A stretch of 32,321 bases of DNA from Acidimicrobiales bacterium (GTDB taxonomy: Bacteria; Actinomycetota; Acidimicrobiia; Acidimicrobiales; Poriferisodalaceae), in the NCBI GenBank assembly GCA_004214275.1, contig SGYJ01000006.1:1-32321 (forward strand), given 5' to 3'. Each line of letters starts with the position of its first letter. The stretch's first letter is position 1. The position numbers and the translations under genes are program-made. The notes under the pieces were generated by a model. It was given only the letters and a program-made list of their open reading frames with translations. It was not told the DNA's origin and made no database searches. Of the stretch, positions 24,514-32,321 are shown one piece after another.

Positions 24514-25431
24514 TCAACTTTGAATCCGAATCAGGTCGACGACAAACAACAAGGGGGTGTTAGGTGGAATAGCGGCACCTGAACCGCGCTCCCCGTATGC
24601 CAAATCGCTGGGAATTTTCAAAAGACGTCTGCCGCCTTCCCGCATCCCCACTATTCCTTGATCCCAACCTGGAATGACCATGCCCACACCTATCGTCGTG
24701 GTGAAGGGCATTCCTCGACGCCAAGACGCATCAAACACGGTTCCATCGGTAAGGGTGCCCAAATAATGGACCGTCACCGTGTTCCCAGACTCCACCAAGT
24801 CGCCTGTGCCTTCAAAGAGATCTAGTACTTCTAGTGACCCCCCCACCTCCGTGGGTTCGGGAATGGCAGGTGGTTCTAAATCAAGAACTGAAACCAGATC
24901 AACAACAAAAACGAGCGAGGCGTCAGGTGGGATAGATGAACCAGCGCCCGAACTCCCATAGGCCAAGTGTGGTGGAATCACCAACACGCGTCGGCCTCCT
25001 TCACTCATTCCTGTGATTCCCTGGTCCCAGCCAGGGATTACAGCACCCATCCCGATGGGGACAAAGAACGTCTGCGATCGATTCCAACTCGCATCAAACT
25101 CGGTTCCGTCGCTAAGAAGCGCCCCAACGTAGTTGACTTCAAGGACATCACCGATCTCTGCTTGCACCCCGGTTCCGACAAAAATGTCTCTAATGACTAG
25201 TTCATTCGGAGGTTCGTTTCGAGGCAGTACCGATATGACTGGGCGACCGTCGTTGGTTGAAACTTCAACCCATGGTTCGGTATTAGTCAGAGGAGTTGAT
25301 GTGGTTGAAGAAACACTGGACTCAATAACCGCCGCGTCAGATTGTTCCTCTGGCGCAGGTCCATCTGAGCTTGAACATCCCAAGAAAAAGAGAGACAAAA
25401 AAGCTGTGATCAGAATATGGAAACGAGGCAT
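24514..25431 (-). CDS. Lipoprotein with two FKBP-type peptidyl-prolyl isomerase domains
   Basis: The 305-residue protein begins with a lipoprotein signal, MPRFHILITAFLSLFFLGC, so Cys19 would be acylated and the rest exported. A Ser/Thr/Glu-rich linker runs to about 75. Two FKBP domains follow, at about 82-183 and 200-303. Each has the F-D-A-S-W, P-x-x-x-G-x-G-x-V-I-P-G-W-D-Q-G-I and L-A-Y-G with S/A-I-P-P blocks, so both probably isomerise X-Pro bonds. The domains share long identical runs (for example VIPGWDQGI), showing internal duplication. The frame stays open to 25995 through sequence antisense to the kinase gene; ATG 25431 is taken because the signal peptide starts there. Confidence 0.95.
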   Translation of the reverse strand: MPRFHILITAFLSLFFLGCSSSDGPAPEEQSDAAVIESSVSSTTSTPLTNTEPWVEVSTNDGRPVISVLPRNEPPNELVIRDIFVGTGVQAEIGDVLEVNYVGALLSDGTEFDASWNRSQTFFVPIGMGAVIPGWDQGITGMSEGGRRVLVIPPHLAYGSSGAGSSIPPDASLVFVVDLVSVLDLEPPAIPEPTEVGGSLEVLDLFEGTGDLVESGNTVTVHYLGTLTDGTVFDASWRRGMPFTTTIGVGMVIPGWDQGIVGMREGGRRLLKIPSDLAYGERGSGAAIPPNTPLLFVVDLIRIQS

Positions 25432-25545
25432 AGCTTGCAGGCTACGGATGCGGGCACCCTGTGAGGTGCTTTCGTACAGCTTGCGAGAGTCGGTCGAAAT
25501 CGTTAACGGTGTGTGAATAGCTAAATAGCAAGGCAACATAACGGA

Positions 25546-26619
25546 GTGCAATCGCAACTCCCACCCGTGTTTGGGCCAGATGCCGTAACGACCCCGTGGA
25601 TGGGCGCTGTCCTTGGGCGAGAGATGGAGTTGACTGATTGCCGGCTCGAACCCATCGGTACAGGACAGGTTGGAGCCAACTATCGGGTCCATTTGAACTG
25701 GGAGGACAGTGGAGGGCCTAGCACCGTCGTCATTAAGTTCGCTGCACTTGATCCTCAGAGTCGAGCTACCGGGATACAAGTCGGAACTTATCAACGCGAA
25801 GCAGAGTTCTATCGTCATGTCGCTCCGACGATTGAAGTGTCGGTACCCCACCTCTACTACGTCGATTTTGTTGAAGGAACCGCAGACATTGTCATAGTCA
25901 TGGAAGACCTTGATCCACGAGAACAAGGAGATCAACTTAGAGGGTGCAGCCCGACTGAAGCTGCCTTGGCATTGACTGAAGCAGCCAAACTTCACCGCGC
26001 ATTCTGGAATGACGAGACGCTATTTGACCTTGCATGGGTTAGTAGGCGCAATCCAGAACAGACTGCGCAAACCATTGCACTCTTAGAGGGGCTACAACCG
26101 GCCTTTGTTGAACGCTACCGAGATGACCTCACCCACGAAGCGACCGAGATCAGTGAACATTTCGTGCGAAATGCAGCCAACTGGTTTTCTGACGTCCCCA
26201 AGCCTTCGACCCTGGTCCATGGCGACTTCCGACTCGACAACCTGATGTTCGCGCCGACAGACATAGAAGTAACCCCACCAGTTGTGGTTGTCGACTGGCA
26301 AACCGTCGCTCACAGCCATGGAGCTCATGACGTCTCCTACTTCGTTGGATCGGCGTTTGAGCCTGACATACGGCGTCAGCATGAAGAACAACTGGTTTCC
26401 CACTATTTCGACGAGCTAACGAGGGACCAGTCGATCCCCCCCGTCAGCTGGGATGAACTTTGGCTCAACTACAGAAGATTTTCTTGGTCCGGGTTCATCA
26501 TGGCGGTTCTTGCTTCGATGATTGTGGGTCGAACTGATAGAGGCGATGAAATGTTCGTCGCGATGGCTAACCGCCACGCCGCGCAAGTGGTTGATCTGGG
26601 AGCTACCGAGTTCCTTTGA
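25546..26619 (+). CDS. Aminoglycoside-phosphotransferase-fold small-molecule kinase (EcKinase/ACAD10-like)
   Basis: The 357-residue kinase has a protein-kinase-like fold. The nucleotide loop is near IGTGQVGANYRV (37-48), Lys64 (VVIKF) is the ATP-phosphate lysine, the hinge is IVIVMEDLD, the catalytic loop is VHGDFRLDNLMF (His225, Asp227, Asn232), and the metal Asp250 sits in VVVVDWQ. The style (LPW-like N-terminus, EDLDP, HGDFRLDN) resembles ecdysteroid-kinase and ACAD10-type proteins rather than drug-resistance enzymes. The context of acyl-CoA genes makes a hydroxyacyl-CoA or lipid alcohol a fair substrate guess. Start is GTG 25546. It is divergent from the FKBP gene (114 bases) and followed after 46 bases by an alcohol dehydrogenase. 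Confidence 0.92.
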   Translation: MQSQLPPVFGPDAVTTPWMGAVLGREMELTDCRLEPIGTGQVGANYRVHLNWEDSGGPSTVVIKFAALDPQSRATGIQVGTYQREAEFYRHVAPTIEVSVPHLYYVDFVEGTADIVIVMEDLDPREQGDQLRGCSPTEAALALTEAAKLHRAFWNDETLFDLAWVSRRNPEQTAQTIALLEGLQPAFVERYRDDLTHEATEISEHFVRNAANWFSDVPKPSTLVHGDFRLDNLMFAPTDIEVTPPVVVVDWQTVAHSHGAHDVSYFVGSAFEPDIRRQHEEQLVSHYFDELTRDQSIPPVSWDELWLNYRRFSWSGFIMAVLASMIVGRTDRGDEMFVAMANRHAAQVVDLGATEFL

Positions 26620-26665
26620 GAACCGAGATAAACAAGACAACGACGAAGCGCTAGCGTCTGACTCC

Positions 26666-27766
26666 ATGGGGGAAGCAACTGCAGCGGTCTTGCATGGAGT
26701 GGAAGACCTGCGAATCGAAACCTTTGAACTACCAAAAGTGCGGACTGATGATGCCGTACTGCGAGTAGAAGCATGTGGTTTGTGTGGAACAGACCATGAG
26801 CTATTTATGGGCCACATACCGGCTCCGTATCCGATTGTGCCGGGCCACGAAACCGTGGGCACCATCGAAGCCATCGGTGACCAAGCCGCCGCCAAATGGC
26901 AAATCAATGTTGGAGACCGAGTAGCTGTCGAATGTTGGCAAGCGTGCGGTGCATGTGAGTCGTGCAGGACAGGTGTGTATCGACGTTGCGTGAAACACGG
27001 CCAAACTGACTTGTATGGGATGATTCCGACCGATCGCGAACCCTCACTATTCGGTGGTTACGCGACGCACCATTACCTCAGCCCTGACTCTCTGGTGTTA
27101 CCCGTGCCAGCTGAACTGAACCCAGTAGAAGCGACTCTCTTCAATCCATTAGGAGCGGGAATAAAATGGGGGGTAGAGATTCCCGGAACCCAGCCGGGTG
27201 ACTATGTCGCGGTTCTGGGTCCCGGAATTCGAGGATTGTGCGCGCTCGTAGCAACACGGGATGCAGGTGCTGAATTTATTGCCGTAACTGGATACGGCCC
27301 CAATGATCACCCGCGTCTGGAGATGGCTGAAGCGATGGGTGCAGATCTCGTGGTCGACGTGGCAGAAGAAGATCCGGCTCGGAAATTTCGCGACGCTACA
27401 GGTGGACGTTTGGCGGATGTCGTTATAGATGTGACGGCGAATGCCCCAACTGCCTTTGGTCAGGCGGTCAGGCTCAGTGCCGTTGATGGAACGATCATAA
27501 TGGCTGGTGTTCGTGGTCAAAAAGGTGCCCCCGACCTCCACGCCGACGCAATCATCTGGAAAGAACTCACTGTAAAAGGAGCGTTAGGAGTGGATGCACC
27601 TGTGTATCGAAGGGCTTTAGAACTTCTCGCTGAAAGAAAGTTCCCGTTCGACTTGTTCAGCCGCCGAGAGGTTGGCCTCAATGAGACAGCAGATCTCCTT
27701 ACAGACATGGCCGGAAAGGGGTCAAAGCCACCGCCGGTTCACGGAGTGATTGTCCCCGGACTCTGA
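26666..27766 (+). CDS. Zinc-dependent alcohol dehydrogenase (MDR family), two-zinc type
   Basis: The 366-residue medium-chain dehydrogenase/reductase has the catalytic zinc ligands Cys40 (GLCGTDH) and His61-Glu62 (PGHETVG). The structural zinc site is complete: Cys94, Cys97, Cys100 and Cys108 (CGACESCRTGVYRRC). The nucleotide-binding loop is VLGPGIRGLCALV, a G-x-G-x-x-G form. It oxidises an alcohol or reduces a carbonyl with NAD(P). ATG 26666 fits the family N-terminus, although the frame stays open into the kinase gene and no clear ribosome site is seen. It follows the kinase gene by 46 bases and precedes the LLM oxidoreductase by 69. Confidence 0.95.
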   Translation: MGEATAAVLHGVEDLRIETFELPKVRTDDAVLRVEACGLCGTDHELFMGHIPAPYPIVPGHETVGTIEAIGDQAAAKWQINVGDRVAVECWQACGACESCRTGVYRRCVKHGQTDLYGMIPTDREPSLFGGYATHHYLSPDSLVLPVPAELNPVEATLFNPLGAGIKWGVEIPGTQPGDYVAVLGPGIRGLCALVATRDAGAEFIAVTGYGPNDHPRLEMAEAMGADLVVDVAEEDPARKFRDATGGRLADVVIDVTANAPTAFGQAVRLSAVDGTIIMAGVRGQKGAPDLHADAIIWKELTVKGALGVDAPVYRRALELLAERKFPFDLFSRREVGLNETADLLTDMAGKGSKPPPVHGVIVPGL

Positions 27767-27835
27767 GAACGGATAAATGTCATTATTGGAGACCGGTATT
27801 CGGCGGACTCTCAATAAAAAGTGAAAGGTTGATCT

Positions 27836-28696
27836 ATGAAATTCGGGTTGATGTCAGCGAATCTGATGGGGAATGTGGAAGGCGTTGCGGCAGGAGAGTT
27901 GGCGCGCACGGCAGAAGAAGTTGGGTTCCATTCAATATGGGCCGTCGAACATGCAGTAGTCCCGGTGGAGTATGCCTCTACATATCCATACGACGAAGGT
28001 GGGCGACTGTTCAAAGGGGCTAGTCAACTGGACCATTCCGACCCGCTGATATGGCTGGCGTTCGCTGCTGCTGCTACAACCAAAATCCGTCTTGCCACTG
28101 GAATACTTATTCTTCCCCAACGCAATCCTCTTATTGCGGCGAAGGAAATTGCGAGCCTTGACCGTCTAAGCGACGGCCGGCTAGATCTAGGCATCGGAGT
28201 TGGATGGCTTCGAGAAGAATTTGATGCGCTAGGAGTCCCTTTTGAGGCACGCGGAGCTCGAACGGATGAATACCTGAGAGCCTTAAGGGTTCTGTGGTCT
28301 CAAACCGAAGCTGAGTTTCATGGCGAGTTCGTTGACTTTGCACCCGTGTACTGTCAACCCAAACCGACACAACAACCGATACCAATACTGGTTGGAGGCC
28401 ACTCTGATAGAGCGGCTCGCAGAGCTGGTGAACTGGGCGATGTGTTCTTCCCTGCGGAACGACCCGTTGAAACACTCACGTCGTTGCATTCGCTAGTGAA
28501 GGAATACGCAGAGAAAGCAGGACGTGACCCGTCTCGCATTGAACTATGGACCTCTTCGACTGGTGACCGCGATCATCTAGATCAGCTAGTAGAGGCTGGA
28601 GTCACCCAAGTAATGGTTCCAGCTCGACCACCTGAACAGCTTGACGACCGTTATTCGCAACTAATTGCCGACTACGACTCAGAGGATGCCTCATGA
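27836..28696 (+). CDS. LLM-class F420-dependent oxidoreductase
   Basis: This 286-residue protein has the luciferase-like TIM barrel. Its start, MKFGLMSANLM, leads into GFHSIWAVEH (family: G-x-x-S-x-W-x-x-E-H). TKIRLATGILILPQRNPL (85-102) and SDGRLDLGIGVGWLREEF are typical of the F420-using class, as is PKPTQQPIPILVGGHS later on. It should reduce or oxidise a C-O or C=C bond with coenzyme F420; flavin use cannot be excluded. The ATG follows GAAAGGTTGATCT, a good site. The TGA overlaps the carboxyltransferase start (ATGA), so the two are translationally coupled. Confidence 0.94.
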   Translation: MKFGLMSANLMGNVEGVAAGELARTAEEVGFHSIWAVEHAVVPVEYASTYPYDEGGRLFKGASQLDHSDPLIWLAFAAAATTKIRLATGILILPQRNPLIAAKEIASLDRLSDGRLDLGIGVGWLREEFDALGVPFEARGARTDEYLRALRVLWSQTEAEFHGEFVDFAPVYCQPKPTQQPIPILVGGHSDRAARRAGELGDVFFPAERPVETLTSLHSLVKEYAEKAGRDPSRIELWTSSTGDRDHLDQLVEAGVTQVMVPARPPEQLDDRYSQLIADYDSEDAS

Positions 28697-30246
28697 CCGA
28701 TCCAGACCGAACCTCAGATCTACGTGCTCGAGCAGAGCGTGTTCGAAATGAAATGGGAGGTGTAGAAAAAGTTGCAAAAATGTCTGATGAAGGAGACCGG
28801 ACTATCCGCCAACATATTGACAACTTTCTTGACGACGACTCCTTCAGAGAAATAGGTACCTTCAGCCGGTCACTTCGGGTAGAGGAACGAGAAAAGACGC
28901 CCGGGGACGGAAAAATAGGCGGGCATGGGACCGTGGACAGCCGTCCTGTCGCAGTCTTCGGTGACGACATCACCGTCTATCGCGGGTCAAGCTCAATTGT
29001 TGGTACTCGAAAAGAACATCGTTTATACGAAAGAGCTATGGCAATGGGCATACCCATTGTTCATTTTGGCGAAACTGGCGGCGCCCGAATACCGGACACT
29101 ATGGGAGCTGAAGGAATCAGCGAGCCGGGTGGCTTGTTTGAGCTTGCGAAACGACAGCACAGGGTTCCTATGGCGACGATGGTCACTGGACAGTCGTTCG
29201 GTGGCTCATCGTTCTTGTCTGCACTGTCTGACTATGTCGTGATGGTACGCGGGTCCTGTCTCGCCGTTACGTCGCCGAAAGTATTCGAGATCGCTACCGG
29301 GGAGGTCATATCTTTTGAAGACGTCGGCGGAGTCGATGTCCACGCAAGAAAAACCGGTCAAATCGATCTCGGAGTTGAATCAGATCAAGAGGGCTATGAC
29401 GCAATACGAAAGTGGTTGTCGTATCTACCGAGCAATGCGTGGGAGATAGCACCGCGAAACGAAACCCTAGGCTCATTGGATCACGATCCCGGCCTAGCTG
29501 AACTTGTCCCGGCGAAACGGACACGGGGCTACGACATGCGACGAGTCGTGGAACGGATCGTCGACACCGATTCGATGCTAGAAATCCAACCCCTCTATGC
29601 GCGCAACGTTGTTTGTGGCATGGCCAGACTTAATGGATTTTCTGTCGGGGTTATAGCTAACAACCCAATGTTTGGGGCAGGGACTTTAGACCCACAGGCA
29701 TGTCACAAAATCATACGATTAGCAACCGTCTGCGATTCATACAACATCCCCATCATTTTTCTTGCTGATGTTCCCGGCTTCATGGTTGGAGAACGAGTGG
29801 AACACGAACTGATGTTGCATTGGGGAATGAGAATGATGCACGCGCTCCAAAACTGTTCAGCACCGACATTGACTGTCTGTATTCGTAAAGCCTTTGGATT
29901 GGCGTGGCAGGCCATGAATGGCTCTCAGATGCCGGCACTCGGGGTGTACAGCTGGCCGGGAGCCGAAATTGGGTTCATGGATCCCGAGGTTGGGGTAAAT
30001 GTGGCATTCGGCTCAAAACTCGCCCGCATAGACGACAGTGAGACTAGGGAATCCGAGCGGGTCGCCCTGGTGCGAGAAGTAGGTGAATCGACGAACCCCT
30101 ATGAAGCAGCTGGAACCATGAGGATCGACGAAATTATTGACCCCGGCGACACTCGAGGTGTTCTGGCACATGATCTGGAGATGTTGGCTCACCGTTCAGT
30201 GCCGCCACCCGAGGCACGACCTTTGTCCTATTGGCCGACCTGCTAA
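28693..30246 (+). CDS. Second acyl-CoA carboxyltransferase (AccD/PccB-like beta subunit), orphan
   Basis: The 517-residue carboxyltransferase is shorter than the one at 13916 and of the PccB/AccD type. The N-half oxyanion site is FGETGGARIPDTMGAEG (125-141), and the second half has IPIIFLADVPGFMVGERVEH followed by an alternative FMDPEVGVNVAFGSKL where actinobacterial PccB usually has M-G-x-x-G-A-V-N-I-I-x-x. No biotin carboxylase lies beside it, so it would have to use the alpha subunit at 11920 or one elsewhere. Another possibility is a biotin-independent use of the CT fold. Its ATG overlaps the LLM stop (ATGA), with GAGG about 8 bases upstream. A zinc dehydrogenase follows after 37 bases. 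Confidence 0.93.
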   Translation: MTDPDRTSDLRARAERVRNEMGGVEKVAKMSDEGDRTIRQHIDNFLDDDSFREIGTFSRSLRVEEREKTPGDGKIGGHGTVDSRPVAVFGDDITVYRGSSSIVGTRKEHRLYERAMAMGIPIVHFGETGGARIPDTMGAEGISEPGGLFELAKRQHRVPMATMVTGQSFGGSSFLSALSDYVVMVRGSCLAVTSPKVFEIATGEVISFEDVGGVDVHARKTGQIDLGVESDQEGYDAIRKWLSYLPSNAWEIAPRNETLGSLDHDPGLAELVPAKRTRGYDMRRVVERIVDTDSMLEIQPLYARNVVCGMARLNGFSVGVIANNPMFGAGTLDPQACHKIIRLATVCDSYNIPIIFLADVPGFMVGERVEHELMLHWGMRMMHALQNCSAPTLTVCIRKAFGLAWQAMNGSQMPALGVYSWPGAEIGFMDPEVGVNVAFGSKLARIDDSETRESERVALVREVGESTNPYEAAGTMRIDEIIDPGDTRGVLAHDLEMLAHRSVPPPEARPLSYWPTC

Positions 30247-30283
30247 TGACAAGGCGGCAGGCTACCGATCTGAAAGCAGTTAG

Positions 30284-31363
30284 ATGAGAGCAGCATTCAC
30301 TCGACAGGGAAGCATTGTTGTTGATACCGCAGAAGACCCAACCCCTTCATCTGGTGAAGTTCTAGTTAAAACGCTGGCGTGCGGGATCTGTGGCAGTGAC
30401 CTGCATGCGCTTCGACATGGACACGAAATGGTTGCTAGTCAGAAGGAAACCGGCGGGCCTCTTGTGTACGACGCAGATAGAGACCTCATAATGGGTCACG
30501 AGTTCTGCGTGGAGATATTGGAACTAGGACAAGACGTTCCTGATCACTTTGGAATAGGCGACATTGTTTGCTCCATGCCAGTCCTTCTACGGTCCGATGG
30601 GATTCACACGCTCGGCTACTCGAATCAGTTCCCAGGTGGCTACGCAGAGAACATGCTGCTCTCATCAAGGTTGCTGTTGCCGGTAAGGAACGGGTTAGCC
30701 CCTCAAGAGGCTGCGCTCACTGAGCCAATGGCTGTCGGAAGACATGCCGTAGAAAAGTCTGGCGCTAGCAGCGAGGATGTTTGTCTCGTCATCGGATGCG
30801 GGCCCGTCGGGCTTGCCGTAATAGCGGCGTTAAAACAAAAAGGTTTAGGGCCGGTGATAGCGGCGGATTTTTCCCCTAGGCGCCGAGACTTGGCTGAACA
30901 AGTGGGAGCCGACGACGTCATTGACCCAGCTATGACGTCTCCTTATGAAAGTTGGCAGCAGACAGCCTGGCCCAAGAATGTCGACCGTAACGATCCGACG
31001 CTTCGCTTCAGCGGTGTCGGCCCGAAGCCGGGCCTCATCTTTGAATGTGTAGGAGTTCCGGGTGTCATTGATCAGGTCATTCATGGTGCAATGAAAAACA
31101 CGCGAATTGTTGTAGTCGGTGTCTGCATGGAGCAAGACAGCTTCCGGCCGTTGACCGGGATCGGGAAAGAACTCAACATCCAATTTGTTTTGGGGTACAC
31201 GGCTGAAGAATTCGCGAATACTTTGACGTTGATCAGCGAAGGAGAACTGGTTGTCGACCAGCTCATAACAGGGCGAGTTGGTTTGAGTGAAGTGAACCAA
31301 GCTTTCGATGATCTAGGCGATCCAGAAGCCCACGCGAAAATCATTGTTGAACCGTGGCGTTAA
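30284..31363 (+). CDS. Zinc-binding dehydrogenase (MDR family) lacking the structural zinc site
   Basis: The 359-residue MDR protein has the catalytic ligands Cys36 (ACGICGSDLH) and His72-Glu73 (MGHEF). The Rossmann loop is VIGCGPVGLAVIAALK near 169-184, followed by an acidic Asp after beta-2 (AADFSP). The usual C-x2-C-x2-C-x7-C structural zinc cluster is missing; in its place is CSMPVLLRSDGIHTLGY. It is therefore a distant paralogue of the 26666 gene, not a copy. The likely reaction is NAD(P)-dependent alcohol/carbonyl interconversion of a pathway intermediate. It ends the kinase-ADH-LLM-CT-ADH run and is convergent with gluQ; the gap is 13 bases. Confidence 0.93.
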   Translation: MRAAFTRQGSIVVDTAEDPTPSSGEVLVKTLACGICGSDLHALRHGHEMVASQKETGGPLVYDADRDLIMGHEFCVEILELGQDVPDHFGIGDIVCSMPVLLRSDGIHTLGYSNQFPGGYAENMLLSSRLLLPVRNGLAPQEAALTEPMAVGRHAVEKSGASSEDVCLVIGCGPVGLAVIAALKQKGLGPVIAADFSPRRRDLAEQVGADDVIDPAMTSPYESWQQTAWPKNVDRNDPTLRFSGVGPKPGLIFECVGVPGVIDQVIHGAMKNTRIVVVGVCMEQDSFRPLTGIGKELNIQFVLGYTAEEFANTLTLISEGELVVDQLITGRVGLSEVNQAFDDLGDPEAHAKIIVEPWR

Positions 31364-31376
31364 GGAAATCCTTAGT

Positions 31377-32273
31377 TTAAAGATCGAATATCCAAGGTGA
31401 GGTGGGCAAAGCACTGGGATCGAAATAACGAGCAATCTGATCGAGCTCACCAAGTGATCCGATGTTTCGTAACTCGAGACTTGAGAGCAAATAATTCAAC
31501 ACGTCCAGCTCCGATTCGCCGAGCGCCAATCGGTCGTCAAGAGTTACAGCGCCATCTCGTTTAGCCAGCCGATCTCCTGAATGGGTTAAGACGAGAGGCA
31601 CATGGGCATAACTGGGCGGTTGTAGACCTAACAAATCAAACAAATACATCTGACGTGGGGTTGTTGGAAGCAAGTCGTCTCCGCGCACGACCTCTGTTAC
31701 ACCCATATCGGCGTCGTCAATGACTGCAGCCAGGTTGTACGAGGGCGTTAGATCGCCACGACATAAAACAAAGTCGTCGACAGAACCCTCGAAACTTCCC
31801 AACTGGCGGTCATCGATCTTGATTAATTGACTCTCCGAAACAATCCGGATCGCAGGGTTTCGACCAGACCTTTCATTTTCTGAGGTCTCTCTTGCTGTCA
31901 GTTGCCGACACTTACCCGAGTACGCGCCTTCGGGTAAATGGGAGTGTGGCGCAACAACAGCTTCGCGAATTTCGCGTCGCGTGCACCAACACCTATAGGT
32001 GAGACCTTGCCGTTGAAGATCTTCGATCGCGTCCCGATATAGATGCAACCGTTCACTTTGGCGGAAAATCTCGCCATCCCAATTCAAGCCAATGCGCTCA
32101 AAGTCACGAAGCTGATAATTGTAATAGTCCTCCCTAACGGCTCCATCAAGATCTTCGAATCGCCACAGCAACTCTGCGCCCCCCGAGCGCGCGAACAGCC
32201 ACGCCAAAAGCGCTGTACGAAGATTTCCCACATGAAATTCGCCAGTAGGGCTCGGCGCCCATCGACCTGTCAC
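31377..32273 (-). CDS. gluQ: Glutamyl-Q tRNA(Asp) synthetase (GluQRS)
   Basis: GluQRS activates glutamate and attaches it to the queuosine at position 34 of tRNA(Asp), not to the tRNA 3' end. From GTG 32273 the protein is 298 residues, the normal size, since it lacks the anticodon-binding domain of GluRS. Seen are the class I HIGH region RWAPSPTGEFHVGNLRTALL (4-23), the family-type zinc site Cys95-x-Cys97, Tyr118 and Cys122 (YRCWCTRR then YSGKC), and the KMSKS-like RLAKRDGAV. TTG 32309 would add 12 residues, and the frame stays open to the window edge, so the start is not settled. It forms a functional pair with queF. Confidence 0.92.
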   Translation of the reverse strand: MTGRWAPSPTGEFHVGNLRTALLAWLFARSGGAELLWRFEDLDGAVREDYYNYQLRDFERIGLNWDGEIFRQSERLHLYRDAIEDLQRQGLTYRCWCTRREIREAVVAPHSHLPEGAYSGKCRQLTARETSENERSGRNPAIRIVSESQLIKIDDRQLGSFEGSVDDFVLCRGDLTPSYNLAAVIDDADMGVTEVVRGDDLLPTTPRQMYLFDLLGLQPPSYAHVPLVLTHSGDRLAKRDGAVTLDDRLALGESELDVLNYLLSSLELRNIGSLGELDQIARYFDPSALPTSPWIFDL

Positions 32274-32321
32274 GAATCTTCTGCGAGTGCCTTCACGCCC
32301 TGAACACAACGTTGCATGTTC

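Noticed and set aside
25432-25995. Long upstream extension of the FKBP lipoprotein frame
   Set aside because: It is antisense to the kinase gene, and the lipoprotein signal begins at 25431.
31361-31374. Short palindrome TAAGGAAATCCTTA between convergent genes, a possible two-way terminator
   Set aside because: The stem is only five base pairs with a four-base loop, AT-rich and without a clear T run.

Overview
The window is a dense bacterial chromosomal segment at roughly 50% GC. It holds 31 protein genes, no rRNA, tRNA, CRISPR or insertion sequence that I can see, and no gene-free stretch longer than about 165 bases. The content suggests a free-living actinomycete, perhaps marine and Acidimicrobiia-like: an F420-type LLM oxidoreductase, an SCO6745-type protein, an actinobacterial two-subunit acyl-CoA carboxylase, a PhyH dioxygenase, class III CoA-transferases and frequent GTG/TTG starts. 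That assignment is an inference from gene content; no rRNA marker is present.

Layout. Positions 1-3.6 kb carry mixed housekeeping and accessory genes: a membrane protein cut by the left edge (winged helix, TM, Ig-like, DUF4015), a phosphoribosyltransferase, queF, a GNAT acetyltransferase and an anchored YceI protein. Positions 3.6-7.1 kb (minus strand) hold a sulfatase and an MFS transporter, followed by a small FmdB-type zinc ribbon on the plus strand. Positions 7.5-11.9 kb hold a cytochrome P450, divergent from a crotonase-fold protein, a DHA2-type MFS exporter and a PhyH-type dioxygenase. Positions 11.9-15.5 kb (minus) hold the acyl-CoA carboxylase CT and BC/BCCP subunits. Positions 15.6-19.1 kb (plus) hold an esterase, an amidohydrolase, an unrecognised internally duplicated protein and a dienelactone hydrolase. 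A double-hotdog MaoC protein follows on the minus strand. Positions 20.0-23.7 kb (plus) form a tightly overlapping run: PlsC-type acyltransferase, dual-specificity phosphatase and two CaiB/BaiF CoA-transferase paralogues. Positions 23.7-25.4 kb (minus) hold an SCO6745-type protein and a tandem FKBP lipoprotein. Positions 25.5-31.4 kb (plus) hold an APH-fold kinase, a zinc alcohol dehydrogenase, an LLM oxidoreductase overlapping a second carboxyltransferase, and a second zinc dehydrogenase. The right end is glutamyl-Q tRNA(Asp) synthetase.

Working together. From about 7.5 to 31.4 kb most genes act on CoA thioesters or on oxygenating and opening carbon skeletons. This is best read as a catabolic or lipid-remodelling region for branched, isoprenoid or alicyclic acids; the substrate cannot be read from the sequence. 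Acyl-CoA synthetase, acyl-CoA dehydrogenase and thiolase are absent and must lie elsewhere. No conventional transcription regulator is present. QueF and GluQRS, at opposite ends, are two steps of the same tRNA modification pathway (queuosine, then glutamyl-queuosine).

Points most worth attention are the CoA-transferase pair in which one partner lacks the catalytic Asp, the winged-helix/TM/DUF4015 fusion, the duplicated unknown protein at 17760, the orphan carboxyltransferase coupled to an LLM oxidoreductase, and the APH kinase as a possible hydroxyacyl-CoA kinase.
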